Notes under the pieces: model-generated
Databases searched by the model: none
What the model saw: only the letters and a program-made list of their open reading frames with translations
Told to the model about the DNA's origin: nothing
Shown: positions 37,403-47,090 of the stretch, in pieces
Layout of the letters: each line of letters begins with the position of its first letter
Position numbering within the stretch: the stretch's first letter is position 1
Translations under genes and position numbers: made by a program
DNA from: Natronorubrum aibiense
GTDB lineage: Archaea > Halobacteriota > Halobacteria > Halobacteriales > Natrialbaceae
Length of the DNA stretch: 64,000 nucleotides
Assembly (NCBI RefSeq): GCF_009392895.1
Contig: NZ_CP045488.1
Span: forward strand, 3,100,001 to 3,164,000
Direction: 5' to 3'

Positions 37403-38941
37403 CTACCGTTTCCAGAACGCACCTGTAAACAGAACGAGCGCCGGAATGATCTCGAGGCGGCCGATCCACATGAGGAAGATCATGACGAGTTTCGACGAGA
37501 TTGGGAACTCGAGGTAGCTGCCGAACGGGCCGAGCGAGCCGAATCCCGGGCCAATGTTCCCGATCGTCGCGATGCTCGCGCTGATCGCCTCGAGTGGCGT
37601 CAGCGAGTAGCCGATTCGAGCAGAGTCGATCACGATGAACACCGTCGCTGCGGCGAAGATGAGCAGGTACAACAGCGAGAAACTGAGCACAGCGCGGATT
37701 ACGTCCTCGTCGACGACGTAGCCGCCGAGGCGGATCGGCTTGACGGCCGTGGGGTGGGCGGCGGTAAACAGTTCCCGTCGGGCGACCTTGAACACGACCA
37801 GCCACCGAATAATTTTGATTCCGCCGCCGGTCGACCCGGCGCTGCCGCCGATAAACATTGCCGTGAGGAGAACGACCTGTGAGGTTCCGTCCCACTGTGC
37901 GAAGTCACTTGTCGCATATCCCGTCGAATTGAGCAGGGAAACGATCTGAAAGGCGGCATGCCGGAGCGCGCTCTCGCTAGCGCCTTCGGTTGTTCCCCCA
38001 AGGGCACCGAGCGCGGGTGCGGCACCGCTGTAGAGCAGCGCCCCGAGAAGAGCGGTCATCACGGCGATGGCGCCGGCGTAAGCCCGGAACTCGGTGTTCT
38101 GAATGAACCGTCGTGGCTCCCCCCGGAGGACGTACCAAAAGAGCGCGAAATTGGTCCCAGCGACCATCATGAACGGGATAATCACCCACTGGACTGCGGC
38201 GGAAAAGGCTGCGACGCTGTTCGCCTCAGGCGAGAACCCGCCGGTCGGAAGCGTCGTAAAGCCGTGGGCGACCGCGTTGTAGAAGTCCATGTTCGGCGCC
38301 AGCCCCACGAGGTGGAGGCCGTACAGCAGTCCGATGAGGACGATCGTGAAGCCGAAGTAGACGAGCCAGAGGATCCGCGCCGTCTCTGCGATCTTCGGCG
38401 TGAGTTTCTGTAGTTCCGGCCCCGGTGCCTCGGCACGGATCAACTGCGAGCCGTTGACCGCGAGTTCCGGCAAAATCGCGATCATCAGGACGATGATCCC
38501 CATGCCGCCGAGCCACTGGGTGAGCTGGCGCCACATCATGAGTGCGTGTGAGTGTTGTTCGACCGAGATCTCGCCCATTACGGTCGCACCAGTCGTCGTG
38601 AACCCGGACATCGACTCGAAGAGGGCGTTTACCGGATGTGCGAGCGTCGAGGTCGTGCCGTAGCCCGCGAGAACGTACGGTATCGCTCCGATGAGCGCGA
38701 CGGTAAACCACGAGAGCGCGACCAGCAACATCGCCTCTCGCGGTCTGAGGTCCGGTTCGGGATCGAACTGCTCGAGGGCGTGGCCGATTGCCACCGTGAG
38801 TGCAATCGTCGCTACGAAGACGAGCATTTCCTCCTGATAGATGATGGCGACGACCAACGGGACGAGCAGGGTGAGTGCAAGATACTTGATAACGGTGCCA
38901 GTAAGTGCGACGCTTGCCCGCCAATCAACGCGTAGAGTCAT
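37403..38941 (-). CDS. trkH: Second TrkH-family potassium uptake protein
   Basis: 512 residues with the TrkH fold: pore loops 'SGFTTTGATV', 'GFTTLPTGGFSPE', 'NSTGYATSDF' and 'ATIGNIGPGFG' line up with selectivity filters, each carrying the central Gly. It starts at ATG 38941 (MTLRVDWRAS) with a basic N-terminus and hydrophobic first segment. The first TrkH in this window is only distantly alike in filter sequences, so the two may differ in affinity or regulator. It is read leftward, ending 158 bases before the trkA-trkH pair, and may be part of one transcript. Confidence 0.92.
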   Translation of the reverse strand: MTLRVDWRASVALTGTVIKYLALTLLVPLVVAIIYQEEMLVFVATIALTVAIGHALEQFDPEPDLRPREAMLLVALSWFTVALIGAIPYVLAGYGTTSTLAHPVNALFESMSGFTTTGATVMGEISVEQHSHALMMWRQLTQWLGGMGIIVLMIAILPELAVNGSQLIRAEAPGPELQKLTPKIAETARILWLVYFGFTIVLIGLLYGLHLVGLAPNMDFYNAVAHGFTTLPTGGFSPEANSVAAFSAAVQWVIIPFMMVAGTNFALFWYVLRGEPRRFIQNTEFRAYAGAIAVMTALLGALLYSGAAPALGALGGTTEGASESALRHAAFQIVSLLNSTGYATSDFAQWDGTSQVVLLTAMFIGGSAGSTGGGIKIIRWLVVFKVARRELFTAAHPTAVKPIRLGGYVVDEDVIRAVLSFSLLYLLIFAAATVFIVIDSARIGYSLTPLEAISASIATIGNIGPGFGSLGPFGSYLEFPISSKLVMIFLMWIGRLEIIPALVLFTGAFWKR

Positions 38942-39108
38942 GCTGTCACGTCCGGCTCCGGCTGGGCCAGAAACACAATCAATCTCATTTTTCGTCAGTA
39001 CATAATACCTCTGAAAGGGATCGGGTCACACTGCCAACTCGGTGGTGCCGCCTGCTCGAGGTTACCTGTGCCCTATATGCCTTGATGTCGTAACAACAAC
39101 TCGTGTGT

Positions 39109-39345
39109 ATGGCTCGAGTTCCCAGCGTTCGGCGACCGCGCTCGTTCTTCGACGTCTTTACCGTCACTGCCGTCTCGATCACGCTCGTCGCACTCGTGCT
39201 CACGATCTGGCACGGCTCGTTCGTCCGCCTCGAGATGGGCGTTTTCGTCGTAATCGTCTTCGGCTGGGTCGTCTGGGCCGTCGATCGCATTCTCCAGGAG
39301 TCCGTCGAGCAGTCGAAACGCGCACAGCGACGCGACTCGAGATGA
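39109..39345 (+). CDS. Small membrane protein, unknown
   Basis: 78 residues with two hydrophobic segments ('FFDVFTVTAVSITLVALVLTI' shortened here to FTVTAVSITLVALVL, and 'VFVVIVFGWVVWAVDRIL') between an Arg-rich N-terminus and a basic C-terminal tail ('QSKRAQRRDSR'). A two-helix membrane protein oriented with both ends inside fits the positive-inside rule. It lies between the second trkH and the APC permease gene and may be linked to potassium transport, but no family is recognised. The first Met of the frame gives M-C-M; I use the ATG at 39109. Confidence 0.6.
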   Translation: MARVPSVRRPRSFFDVFTVTAVSITLVALVLTIWHGSFVRLEMGVFVVIVFGWVVWAVDRILQESVEQSKRAQRRDSR

Positions 39346-39693
39346 GCCACGGGTGACCTAATCACGGGACGGGCAGACCGTTCGGCGTCGAACCGAGTCG
39401 ATCGTCCGAGATCGACGGGAACGAGTGGGCGTTACACACGCGAGACGTGTTCACGATTCGGTGGCCCCGACGCTGCTCGGGCGGCAAACGAACCAATTAA
39501 GGGGAGGGTACGATATCGCCACAGTGTGTTCCGAACTGTCCTCGACCAGACGCGACTGTCGGTCTCGAGTCGGGTCCTAGATGGCCACGGCGTGTCTCGG
39601 TGGAGGGTAACCGGCGGATCAACGCGACACTGTTCACAGCATGATACATAACTCACTGGCGTGTTCGATCGAACGAACGAGGAGGGGGGGACG
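39346..39693. other. Intergenic region before the APC permease gene
   Basis: 348 bases without a credible gene. It contains AATTAAGG near 39495, and a GATACATAA box near 39645-39653 that fits a short leader for the permease gene. A 16-base leader with a strong ribosome site follows it. Confidence 0.45.
39681..39690 (+). promoter_or_regulatory. Strong Shine-Dalgarno site fixing the APC start
   Basis: GGAGGGGGGG three bases before the ATG at 39694. Most genes here look leaderless, so this purine run decides the start over the GTG at 39661. Confidence 0.65.
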
Positions 39694-41994
39694 ATGACGG
39701 GAAGCGACGAGGAACTTGCCAAGGACCTCGGCCCTCTCGCCGCACTGACGATCGGCGTGGGGACGATGATCGGGGCCGGCATCTTCGTGTTGCCCGGTCC
39801 CGCTGTGGCACAACTGGGTCCGCTCGCGGCGCTGGCGTTCGTCATCGGCGGCGGTCTCGCCTTGCTGACGGCGCTTTCCGCGTCCGAACTCGGGACGGCG
39901 ATGCCTGTTTCGGGCGGTGCCTACTACTACATCAATCAGGGACTCGGACCGCTGTTTGGCTCCATCGCCGGCTGGGGTAACTGGATGGGGCTCGCATTTG
40001 CATCGTCGTTTTATATGTACGGCTTCGGCGAGTACGTCAATCAGTTCGTGAGTGTCTCGGGGCTGTCGCTCGGTTTTATTACCCTCGAGCCAGCCCAGAT
40101 CATCGGCTTGATCGGGGCTGCCTTTTTCATCGCGGTGAACTACGTCGGGGCGAAAGAGACGGGGCGGCTCCAGAACATCATCGTCATCGTTCTCATGGGG
40201 ATTCTGGCTGTCTTTACGTTGTTCGGGCTGTTCAACGCCGATCTGGAAACGCTCCGCCCGATCGACCCCTTCGGCTGGGCACCTCTGCTGCCGGTGACGG
40301 GACTCGTATTCGTCTCCTTCCTCGGTTTCGTCCAGATCACCTCCGTTGCCGAAGAGATCCAGGAACCGGGGAAGAACCTCCCGCGCGCGGTCATCGGCAG
40401 CGTCGTGATCGTCACTGTGATGTACGCGCTGATTCTCCTCGCAGTCCTCGCGGCAGTCGAAACCGACGTGGTTGCCAACAACGAAACCGCCGTCGTCGAC
40501 GTCGCCCGGATGTTGATCGGCCCCGCGGGCGCTGTGGCATTGCTGCTCGGCGGCCTGCTCGCGACCGCGTCGTCGGCCAATGCATCGATCCTCGCGTCGT
40601 CCCGAATCAACTTCGCCATGGGGCGGGACAAGCTCATCTCGCCGTCGATCAACGAGATTCACCCACGTTTTGCGACACCCTACCGGGCGATCGCGATCAC
40701 GGGTGCGTTTATCCTCCTGTTCATCGCGTTTGGCAACCTCGAGATGCTGGCGACCGCCGGCAGCGTCCTCCATCTCATCGTGTATAGCCTGTTGAACGTC
40801 GCGCTGATCATCTTCCGCGAGGTCGACCCCGAGAGTTACGATCCCGACTTCGAGGTGCCGTTCTACCCCATCACGCCGATTCTGGGTGCGATCCTTTCTT
40901 TCGCGCTGATCGCGTTCATCGAACCGATCGTCATCCTGCTCTCGATGGCCTTCGTGCTCTTCGGCGTCATCTGGTATCTCGGCTACGCCCGCTCGGAGAT
41001 CGAATCTTCGGGCGTGCTGGCGAACTACGTCCTCGAGCGATCCGAAACGCTGCCCGACGCGGCGGTGTCGGCGACGACGTCCGTCCAGCCTGAGGGCGGC
41101 GACTACCGGGTGATGGTGCCGCTCGCGAATCCTGCCCACGAAAAACACCTAATCACGCTCGGCTCGGCCATCGCCGATCAACACGACGGAACGGTCGTCG
41201 CCGTCAACATCGAACAGGTGCCCGACCAGACCTCACTCCGGGCCGCTCGAGAGCAGAACGAACACGAGGCGGCCGCCCATCTCTTAGAGCAGGCACAGAC
41301 CGACGCCGAAACGTACGGCGTCGACGTGGAGACGCACGCGGTGCTCTCTCACCGGGGAATCGAAGAGGTGTTCGACGCCGCGAAGCGATACGGCGTCGAC
41401 GTCTGTGTCATGGGCTGGGGGCCGAACTCCCAGCGGTCGTCGGGACGCGTCGAAACGACGATGGACGAACTCGCCCAATCGCTGCCGTGTGACTTCCTGG
41501 TGTTTCGCGATCGCGGCTTCGATCCGTCTCGCATTCTGCTCCCGACTGCGGGTGGGCCCGATTCCGACCTCGCTGCCGCCGTCGCTCGCTCCCTGCGCGA
41601 CCAGTACGACGCGACCGTGACGTTGCTACACGTCGCCGAGGACCGCGACCGCGGAACGGCGTTTCTCGAGTCGTGGGCCGACGACCACGACCTGTCGGAT
41701 GCAAAACTCAGCGTCGAAACGGGCGACGTCCAGACCAACATCGCCGAGGCAGCTACGGACGCGACGTTGCTGGTCATCGGTGCGACGGAGAAAGGTCTCC
41801 TTTCGCGGGTCGTCCGCGGATCGCTCGTACTCGACGTCTTGGAGGACGTCGACTGTTCGGTGCTGCTCGCCGAAAAGCGACACGAGCGGAGCATCCGCGA
41901 ACGACTCTTCGGCACGGACAGTGATACTGAAACCGACAGTGAGACTGGCGTAACGCCGAACCCGTCGACACCCGACCCCGAAACAGAGCTGTAG
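39694..41994 (+). CDS. Amino acid permease (APC) with two C-terminal UspA domains
   Basis: 766 residues. Residues about 1-460 form a 12-segment APC transporter ('[18 protein letters not shown]' is the first-helix consensus). A cytosolic tail follows with two UspA-like domains: 471-600 ('[17 protein letters not shown]') and 609-727 ('[21 protein letters not shown]'), the second ending with the nucleotide-binding loop '[12 protein letters not shown]'. UspA domains bind ATP or other nucleotides and may sense energy state. The transporter probably imports amino acids or cationic solutes. It lies beside trkA in a potassium island, so a link to osmotic control is possible. The start was chosen from a strong ribosome site. 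Confidence 0.9.
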   Translation: MTGSDEELAKDLGPLAALTIGVGTMIGAGIFVLPGPAVAQLGPLAALAFVIGGGLALLTALSASELGTAMPVSGGAYYYINQGLGPLFGSIAGWGNWMGLAFASSFYMYGFGEYVNQFVSVSGLSLGFITLEPAQIIGLIGAAFFIAVNYVGAKETGRLQNIIVIVLMGILAVFTLFGLFNADLETLRPIDPFGWAPLLPVTGLVFVSFLGFVQITSVAEEIQEPGKNLPRAVIGSVVIVTVMYALILLAVLAAVETDVVANNETAVVDVARMLIGPAGAVALLLGGLLATASSANASILASSRINFAMGRDKLISPSINEIHPRFATPYRAIAITGAFILLFIAFGNLEMLATAGSVLHLIVYSLLNVALIIFREVDPESYDPDFEVPFYPITPILGAILSFALIAFIEPIVILLSMAFVLFGVIWYLGYARSEIESSGVLANYVLERSETLPDAAVSATTSVQPEGGDYRVMVPLANPAHEKHLITLGSAIADQHDGTVVAVNIEQVPDQTSLRAAREQNEHEAAAHLLEQAQTDAETYGVDVETHAVLSHRGIEEVFDAAKRYGVDVCVMGWGPNSQRSSGRVETTMDELAQSLPCDFLVFRDRGFDPSRILLPTAGGPDSDLAAAVARSLRDQYDATVTLLHVAEDRDRGTAFLESWADDHDLSDAKLSVETGDVQTNIAEAATDATLLVIGATEKGLLSRVVRGSLVLDVLEDVDCSVLLAEKRHERSIRERLFGTDSDTETDSETGVTPNPSTPDPETEL

Positions 41995-42223
41995 ACACCA
42001 CGAACCACGCTGTCGACGAGTGACCGTGTCGGTGTTAGGCGATCTATGCCTCCCGGCACGTTTCCGCCGATTTTTCGCTCCGCGTCTTCAGTCCCGATCG
42101 TGGGGTGGACCTCGACTCGAGTGTGACGGCTGTTGGACGGCGACACGCCGCCGACTGTGCGAGTTCGACGCTCGAGACGATATAAAAGCGGCGCGAACGC
42201 GATTGCCGATCGGGTTCGGAGAC

Positions 42224-43558
42224 TCAGAGCATGCTCGAGACGTCATCGAGGACAGTCGCATCGACGAACAACACGACGTGGTCGCCGGGTTTCGGCACCG
42301 TCGTCCCGCGGGGCGTAATGAGTTCGCCCTGTCGGGAGATGGCTCCGATGACGACACAGTCGGGCAGGTCTCGCATCGAGTCCTCGATCTTGCGCCCCGT
42401 CAGGGCGCTCTCGTGGCCCAGCTCGACCTCGATGACCTCGGCGCGGTCGTGTTCTAACATCGCGATTTTCTCGGTCTGATCCGTCCGAGTAAAGCGGACG
42501 ATCTCCTCGGCCGTCTCCTCGCGCGGGTTGATCGCGACGTCGATCCCGACCGTCTCGAAGAGGTCTGTATACTCCGTGTTCTCGATGATTGCGACCGTGC
42601 GGTCGACGCCGGCTCGGCCGGCGAGCAGGGAGACGAGGAGGTTCTTTTCGTCGTTGTCGAGAGCAGCGACGACGATGTCGGCCTCGTCGATGTGTTCGCG
42701 CAAGAGGAACTCCGTGTCGGTCGCGTCGCTTTCCATGACGAACGTGTTGGGAAGCGCCTCGGCAATCTCGCGAGCGCGGTCGTGGTCGCGTTCGATGAGT
42801 CGCGGCTCGAAGCCGTGGGCTTCGAACTCCCGGGCGGTCTGGAAGCCGATCTCGCTGCCGCCGACGATGACCACGTCGTCCGTACTCGAGGTCGTATCGC
42901 AGACGGTCGCCATTGCGAACTCCTTGACCGAACTCGGACTGCCGATGACGACGATTCGATCGCCGGGCTGAAAGACGGTCTCGCCGCTGGCGACGATCAT
43001 CTCGTCGTTCCGGAAGACACCGGCGAACGTCATCGAATCGTACTGGTCGGCGTCAGCGACACGCTTGTCGATCAGTGGACTCTCCGGCCCGATATCGAAC
43101 TCGGCCATCCTGACGAGGCCGCCGGCGAACATCTCGACGTCCTGTGCTCGCGGAAACCCGGAGATCCGGAACACCGTCTGGGCGACCAGCAGATCGGTAC
43201 AGACCATAAAGTCCACGCCGAAGGCGTCCTCGGAGCCCTCCCACGTGTTCAACAGCGTGCGCCGACGGACGCGCGCGATTGTGAACGCGTCGCTCGCGGT
43301 TTTCGCCGTGCCACAGATGACGATGTTCGTCTCGTCGCTATCGGTCGATGCAACAACCAGATCTGCCTTCTCGAGGCCTGCCTCGCGAAGCGTCTCGAGT
43401 TCCGTGCCGTCGCCCTGTACCGAGAGCACGTCGTACGAGTAGGTGATCTCCTCGGCGAGTTCCGGATCGCGCTCGACGACGGCGACATCGTGTGATCGCT
43501 CGAGGTTCGCCGCGATCGATCGGCCGACTTCGCCCGCGCCGACGATTAGTACATACAT
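42224..43558 (-). CDS. trkA: Trk potassium uptake regulator TrkA, two RCK units
   Basis: 444 residues with two tandem TrkA-N/TrkA-C units. First unit: 'YVLIVGAGEVGRSIAANLE', NAD-binding, with a TrkA-C ending near residue 210. Second unit: 'DVVIVGGSEIGFQTAREFE'. This is the classical two-domain TrkA peripheral protein that gates TrkH in response to NAD(H)/ATP. A frame extends upstream to 43801, but family similarity begins at ATG 43558 (MYVLIVGAG). With two TrkH genes in the window, it and the single-unit protein at 36573 may serve different channels. nop5 is divergent, 172 bases away. Confidence 0.92.
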   Translation of the reverse strand: MYVLIVGAGEVGRSIAANLERSHDVAVVERDPELAEEITYSYDVLSVQGDGTELETLREAGLEKADLVVASTDSDETNIVICGTAKTASDAFTIARVRRRTLLNTWEGSEDAFGVDFMVCTDLLVAQTVFRISGFPRAQDVEMFAGGLVRMAEFDIGPESPLIDKRVADADQYDSMTFAGVFRNDEMIVASGETVFQPGDRIVVIGSPSSVKEFAMATVCDTTSSTDDVVIVGGSEIGFQTAREFEAHGFEPRLIERDHDRAREIAEALPNTFVMESDATDTEFLLREHIDEADIVVAALDNDEKNLLVSLLAGRAGVDRTVAIIENTEYTDLFETVGIDVAINPREETAEEIVRFTRTDQTEKIAMLEHDRAEVIEVELGHESALTGRKIEDSMRDLPDCVVIGAISRQGELITPRGTTVPKPGDHVVLFVDATVLDDVSSML

Positions 43559-43698
43559 TGTTACTCCGTCCTCCGCAAGGACATTCTTGTGTACGGGTTT
43601 CTGTGGCAAGGCGAAAGGCGTTACGACGAACGACGGCCATCCGATCCGTGTCCTCGCCGGCTGACCCCACGTGACGGGCCGTCGCCGGTTTCGAGAAC

Positions 43699-43706
43699 GC
43701 ATATAC
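43699..43706 (+). promoter_or_regulatory. TATA-like box of the nop5-flpA operon
   Basis: GCATATAC centred about 28 bases before the nop5 ATG at 43731. Confidence 0.5.
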
Positions 43707-43730
43707 GAGCCGGGCCACCAAAGGGTACGT

Positions 43731-44600
43731 ATGACAGACAACACCGCCGCGGACGACGGCTGGTTCGCGGGTGTCGACGCCGACGACCTCGAGTCGGCCA
43801 CGACGGCGATCCGAGAGGGATCGGCCGACGAGCCGCGAGACTGGCCGACGCTCGCGGTCGAGTCGGATTTCGCCGCCGACGAGGACGAGTACTACGACGC
43901 GCTTCGTGCGGCGACCACCGACGCGACCCGACGAGCGGTAACCGAACGCGAGGCGGCCGACGACCGCCAGCTCGTCCACGCGGTGCGGGCGATGGACGAC
44001 TGTACGCGGACGGCAAACGAACTCGCCGAACGCCTCGCCGAGTGGGCCGGCACCGTCGACCCCGACGCCGGGACGGGCGTCGACTACGCCCGTGACCTCG
44101 TGGCCCGAGGCGACCTCGAGCCCGGGCAGGAACCGCTCGTCTCGCTCGCCGAACGCGTCGCGTCGCTTGCAGACGAGGCCGACGCCCTGCAGACGTACGT
44201 CGAGCGACAGACGCCGGTCGTCGCGCCGAACCTCGCGGCGCTCGCCGGTCCCGTGCTCGCGGCGCGGCTGATCTCGCTCGCCGGCGGACTCGAGTCGCTG
44301 GCGAAGAAACCGAGCGGCACGGTGCAGGTCCTCGGAGCCGAGGACGCCCTCTTCGCCCACCTGCGCGGACACGCCCCCTCGCCCAAACACGGGATCATCT
44401 ACACCCACGATGCGGTTCGGGGCACCCACCCCGACGAACGGGGCTCGGCCGCACGCGCGGTGGCCGGCAAACTCGCCATCGCCGCCCGCGTCGACCACTA
44501 CTCGGGCGAGCGAAAGCCCGACCTCGAGGCGGAACTCGAGGAGCGAATCGCGACGATTCACGCCCGAACCGACGACAACGGCGGTGATGACGATGAGTGA
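43731..44600 (+). CDS. nop5: Nop5 (Nop56/58-like) C/D-box RNP protein
   Basis: 289 residues matching archaeal Nop5: a central coiled-coil part ('LVSLAERVASLADEADALQTYVERQ'-like) and the Nop domain with the conserved 'SGTVQVLGAEDALFAHLRGHAPSPKHGIIY', of which 'GAEDALFAHLRG' is the RNA/protein-contact loop. It bridges L7Ae-bound C/D-box RNA and fibrillarin for 2'-O-ribose methylation of rRNA and tRNA. The N-terminal part is shorter and more acidic than in other euryarchaea. The ATG at 43731 follows a TATA box at -28. The stop overlaps flpA by eight bases, so the two are coupled. Confidence 0.9.
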   Translation: MTDNTAADDGWFAGVDADDLESATTAIREGSADEPRDWPTLAVESDFAADEDEYYDALRAATTDATRRAVTEREAADDRQLVHAVRAMDDCTRTANELAERLAEWAGTVDPDAGTGVDYARDLVARGDLEPGQEPLVSLAERVASLADEADALQTYVERQTPVVAPNLAALAGPVLAARLISLAGGLESLAKKPSGTVQVLGAEDALFAHLRGHAPSPKHGIIYTHDAVRGTHPDERGSAARAVAGKLAIAARVDHYSGERKPDLEAELEERIATIHARTDDNGGDDDE

Positions 44601-45228
44601 TGTGCTTCCTGACGGCGTCGAGCGCCGCCAGTTCGACGGCACCGAGCGACTCGCGACCCGTGGCGAACCAGTCTACGGCGAGCCGATCGACGGCGAGTGG
44701 CGCGCGTGGAACCCGAACCGGTCCAAACTGGGCGCGATGTTCGACCTCGAGATGGACACCGGCCTCGAGGGCGGCGAGACGGTGCTCTATCTCGGCGCGG
44801 CCAGCGGCACGACAGTGAGCCACGTCGCCGACTTCGCCGGCCCGACGTATGCTGTCGAGTTCGCGCCACGGCCAGCCCGAGACCTCCTCGAAGCCGCCGA
44901 GACCCGCCCGCGGCTGTTCCCGCTACTCAAAGACGCCCGGAAACCGGAGACCTACGCACACGTCGTCGAGTCGGACGTCGACGTCATCGTTCAGGACGTC
45001 GCCACGCGCGGGCAGGCCCGCGTCGCCCTCGAGAACGCGCAGTTTCTCGCCGACGACGGGCGACTCCTGTTGGCTGTGAAGGCCAGAAGCGAAGACGTCA
45101 CGCGCGATCCGGCGGCCGTCTTCGAAGACGTGCAGGCAGCACTTGAGGACGGCTACGAAATCCTCGAGACGCAGCGACTCGAGGCCTACCACACGGACCA
45201 CCTCGGCATCGTCGCTCGACCGCGATAA
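44593..45228 (+). CDS. flpA: Fibrillarin-like rRNA/tRNA 2'-O-methyltransferase
   Basis: 211 residues: a methyltransferase fold with 'EWRAWNPNRSKLGAMF' (fibrillarin N-domain), 'VLYLGAASGTTVSHVAD' (SAM motif I), 'YAVEFAPRPARDLL' and 'DVIVQDVATRGQARVAL' (catalytic Asp region, with Lys in 'LAVKARSED'). It transfers methyl from SAM to ribose 2'-OH at sites set by guide RNAs. It overlaps the nop5 end; I use ATG 44593, with 44587 (MTMSDV) as an alternative. A T6 tract follows the stop. Confidence 0.94.
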   Translation: MSDVLPDGVERRQFDGTERLATRGEPVYGEPIDGEWRAWNPNRSKLGAMFDLEMDTGLEGGETVLYLGAASGTTVSHVADFAGPTYAVEFAPRPARDLLEAAETRPRLFPLLKDARKPETYAHVVESDVDVIVQDVATRGQARVALENAQFLADDGRLLLAVKARSEDVTRDPAAVFEDVQAALEDGYEILETQRLEAYHTDHLGIVARPR

Positions 45229-45233
45229 CCGAC

Positions 45234-45239
45234 TTTTTT
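45234..45239 (+). terminator. T6 tract after flpA
   Basis: Six T on the coding strand, five bases after the flpA stop; a likely operon terminator. Confidence 0.45.
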
Positions 45240-45284
45240 CGCGGCGCTATTGCTCGCCGAACCGGCGTCTCGTGTCGGATAACA

Positions 45285-45291
45285 ACTATAT
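45285..45291 (+). promoter_or_regulatory. TATA-like box of the acyl-CoA synthetase gene
   Basis: ACTATAT centred about 30 bases before the ATG at 45318. Confidence 0.45.
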
Positions 45292-45317
45292 GGGGGTTCG
45301 TCGTACCACGGATTGGT

Positions 45318-46907
45318 ATGTCAGCACACCCCACAATCGGCGATACGCTCGAGCAGACGGTCGATCGCTACCCCGACCGTGATGCGATCATCTACCCGCG
45401 CAAGGACCAGCGCTGGACCTACGCCGAGTTCGACGAGCGCGTCAACCGACTGGCCAACGCGTTGCTCGAGGTCGGCATCGAAAAAGGCGACCGGGTCGCC
45501 ACCGTCTTGCACAACGGCTCGGAGATGGCGCTGACCGTCTACGCCTGTGCGAAGATCGGCGCCGTCTTCACGCCGCTGAACTTCCGGCTGCCGGCGGGTG
45601 AGATCGAATACATCGTCTCCGATGCCGACGCCAAATTGGTCCTGTTCGAATCCGCGACGCAAGAGGCGGTCGAGGGCGCGCGGCCGGCCCTCACAGTCGA
45701 CGATTACGTCTTTATCGACGACGACCGCGAGGAGTGTCCCGACGACGCCCACGGGTTCTACACGCTCCTCGAGTCGGCGTCGGCCGACCGACCCGACGGT
45801 CGCGTCGAGGAAGACGACGTGTACGCCTTCATTTACACCTCGGGGACGACGGGCCGGCCGAAGGGCGTCGTCCACGAGCACCGCGACATGGTCGAGCACA
45901 ATCTCCTGTGTATCGCGGAGATGGACCTCACCCGCGACGACGTGGGACTGTCGATGATGCCGCTGTATCACTGCGCGGAGCTTCACTGCAACCTGTTCCC
46001 GCGGGTTCACCGCGGCGCGGCAACCGTCATCCACCACGAGTTCGAGCCGGCGGCCGCGCTCGAGGCGATCGACGACTACGACTTGACGATTCTCTTTGCC
46101 GCGCCGACGGCCTGGAACGCCCTCTCGATGACCACCGCGGAGACGGACGTCGACGTCTCGTCGCTTCGACTTGGCCTCTACGGCGCGGCTCCGATGCCCG
46201 AGCAGGTCCTCGAGAACTGCCGGGAACAGCTCTGTGAAGACTATGTACAGGCCTACGGGATGACCGAGATCGGCCCCGCTGGCGTCTTCCAGTCGCCGGA
46301 CGACCAGCTGCCAAAGCAGGGATCGGCCGGCCTGCCCGCGCTCAACCACCGGCTGCGGATCGTCGAACCCGACGAAGACCCGGATCAGGAGGTCGATGCG
46401 GGTGAAGTCGGCGAGATCCTCATCTCGAGTCCGTGCGTGATGCGCGAGTACTGGAACCGCCCGGAGGCAACCGAGAGATCGCTGCGCGAGGCCGACGGGA
46501 CGACGTGGTACTACACCGGCGATCTGGGCTATCGCGACGACGACGGCTACCTCTACGTCGTCGACCGAAAAGACGACATGATCGTCTCCGGCGGCGAGAA
46601 CATCTACCCGACCGAAGTCGAAGACGTCCTGTTCACCCACGAGGCAGTCGCGGAAGCGGCTGTCGTCGGCGAACCGGACGACGAGTGGGGCGAGCGGGTC
46701 GTCGCGTACGTCGTCGGTGACGACGTCTCCGCTGACGAACTCGACGCGTTCGCCCTCGAGAGCGACCAACTCGCCTATTTCAAGCGCCCGCGAGCGTACT
46801 ATTTCGTCGACGACCTCCCAAAGAATCCTAGCGGGAAGATCCAGAAGTTCAAGCTCCGCGAGGACGAGGCGGCCATCGACCCCGACGCCGAGCCGATCAC
46901 GTCCTGA
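45318..46907 (+). CDS. AMP-dependent acyl-CoA synthetase (long/medium chain)
   Basis: 529 residues of the ANL adenylating superfamily: P-loop-like 'YTSGTTGRPKGVVHEH', 'YGMTEIGPAG' (A5), 'YYTGDLGYRDDDGYLYVVDRKDDMI' (A7-A8, shared by the family) and the C-terminal Lys in 'PKNPSGKIQKFKL'. It forms acyl-adenylate and then acyl-CoA. The substrate, probably a fatty or aromatic acid, cannot be fixed. It fits the beta-oxidation/propionate metabolism suggested by carboxylase and thiolase genes. It is monocistronic, with a TATA box at -30. Confidence 0.93.
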   Translation: MSAHPTIGDTLEQTVDRYPDRDAIIYPRKDQRWTYAEFDERVNRLANALLEVGIEKGDRVATVLHNGSEMALTVYACAKIGAVFTPLNFRLPAGEIEYIVSDADAKLVLFESATQEAVEGARPALTVDDYVFIDDDREECPDDAHGFYTLLESASADRPDGRVEEDDVYAFIYTSGTTGRPKGVVHEHRDMVEHNLLCIAEMDLTRDDVGLSMMPLYHCAELHCNLFPRVHRGAATVIHHEFEPAAALEAIDDYDLTILFAAPTAWNALSMTTAETDVDVSSLRLGLYGAAPMPEQVLENCREQLCEDYVQAYGMTEIGPAGVFQSPDDQLPKQGSAGLPALNHRLRIVEPDEDPDQEVDAGEVGEILISSPCVMREYWNRPEATERSLREADGTTWYYTGDLGYRDDDGYLYVVDRKDDMIVSGGENIYPTEVEDVLFTHEAVAEAAVVGEPDDEWGERVVAYVVGDDVSADELDAFALESDQLAYFKRPRAYYFVDDLPKNPSGKIQKFKLREDEAAIDPDAEPITS

Positions 46908-46996
46908 CCGCGGTTGACGGTGCGGCGGCCGACGAGGTCGCGTTCCGAGCGTGCGTGGTCCGGGGCGGCTGGCTGATCGGGCGTCGATCGCCGGGC

Positions 46997-47004
46997 CCTT
47001 ATAA
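46997..47004 (+). promoter_or_regulatory. Upstream TATA-like box near hcp
   Basis: A strong TTATAAAC about 90 bases before the hcp ATG, in addition to the closer box at 47062-47066. It may be a second promoter with a 60-base leader. Confidence 0.4.
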
Positions 47005-47061
47005 ACCCTCGTACGAACGTCTTCCCCCGTGTTTCGGCGCGGCGGGAATTCCACTCACTAC

Positions 47062-47066
47062 TTATT
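47062..47066 (+). promoter_or_regulatory. TATA-like box at leaderless spacing for hcp
   Basis: TTATT centred 27 bases before the ATG at 47091. Confidence 0.4.
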
Positions 47067-47090
47067 CAGGTCTCGGTCGACCCATCGCGT

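Noticed and set aside
39634..41148. Long minus-strand frame (504 codons) opposite the APC permease
   Set aside because: It mirrors the permease gene and shows no family similarity.
45321..47054. Long minus-strand frame opposite the acyl-CoA synthetase
   Set aside because: Antisense shadow of a clear enzyme gene; no motifs.
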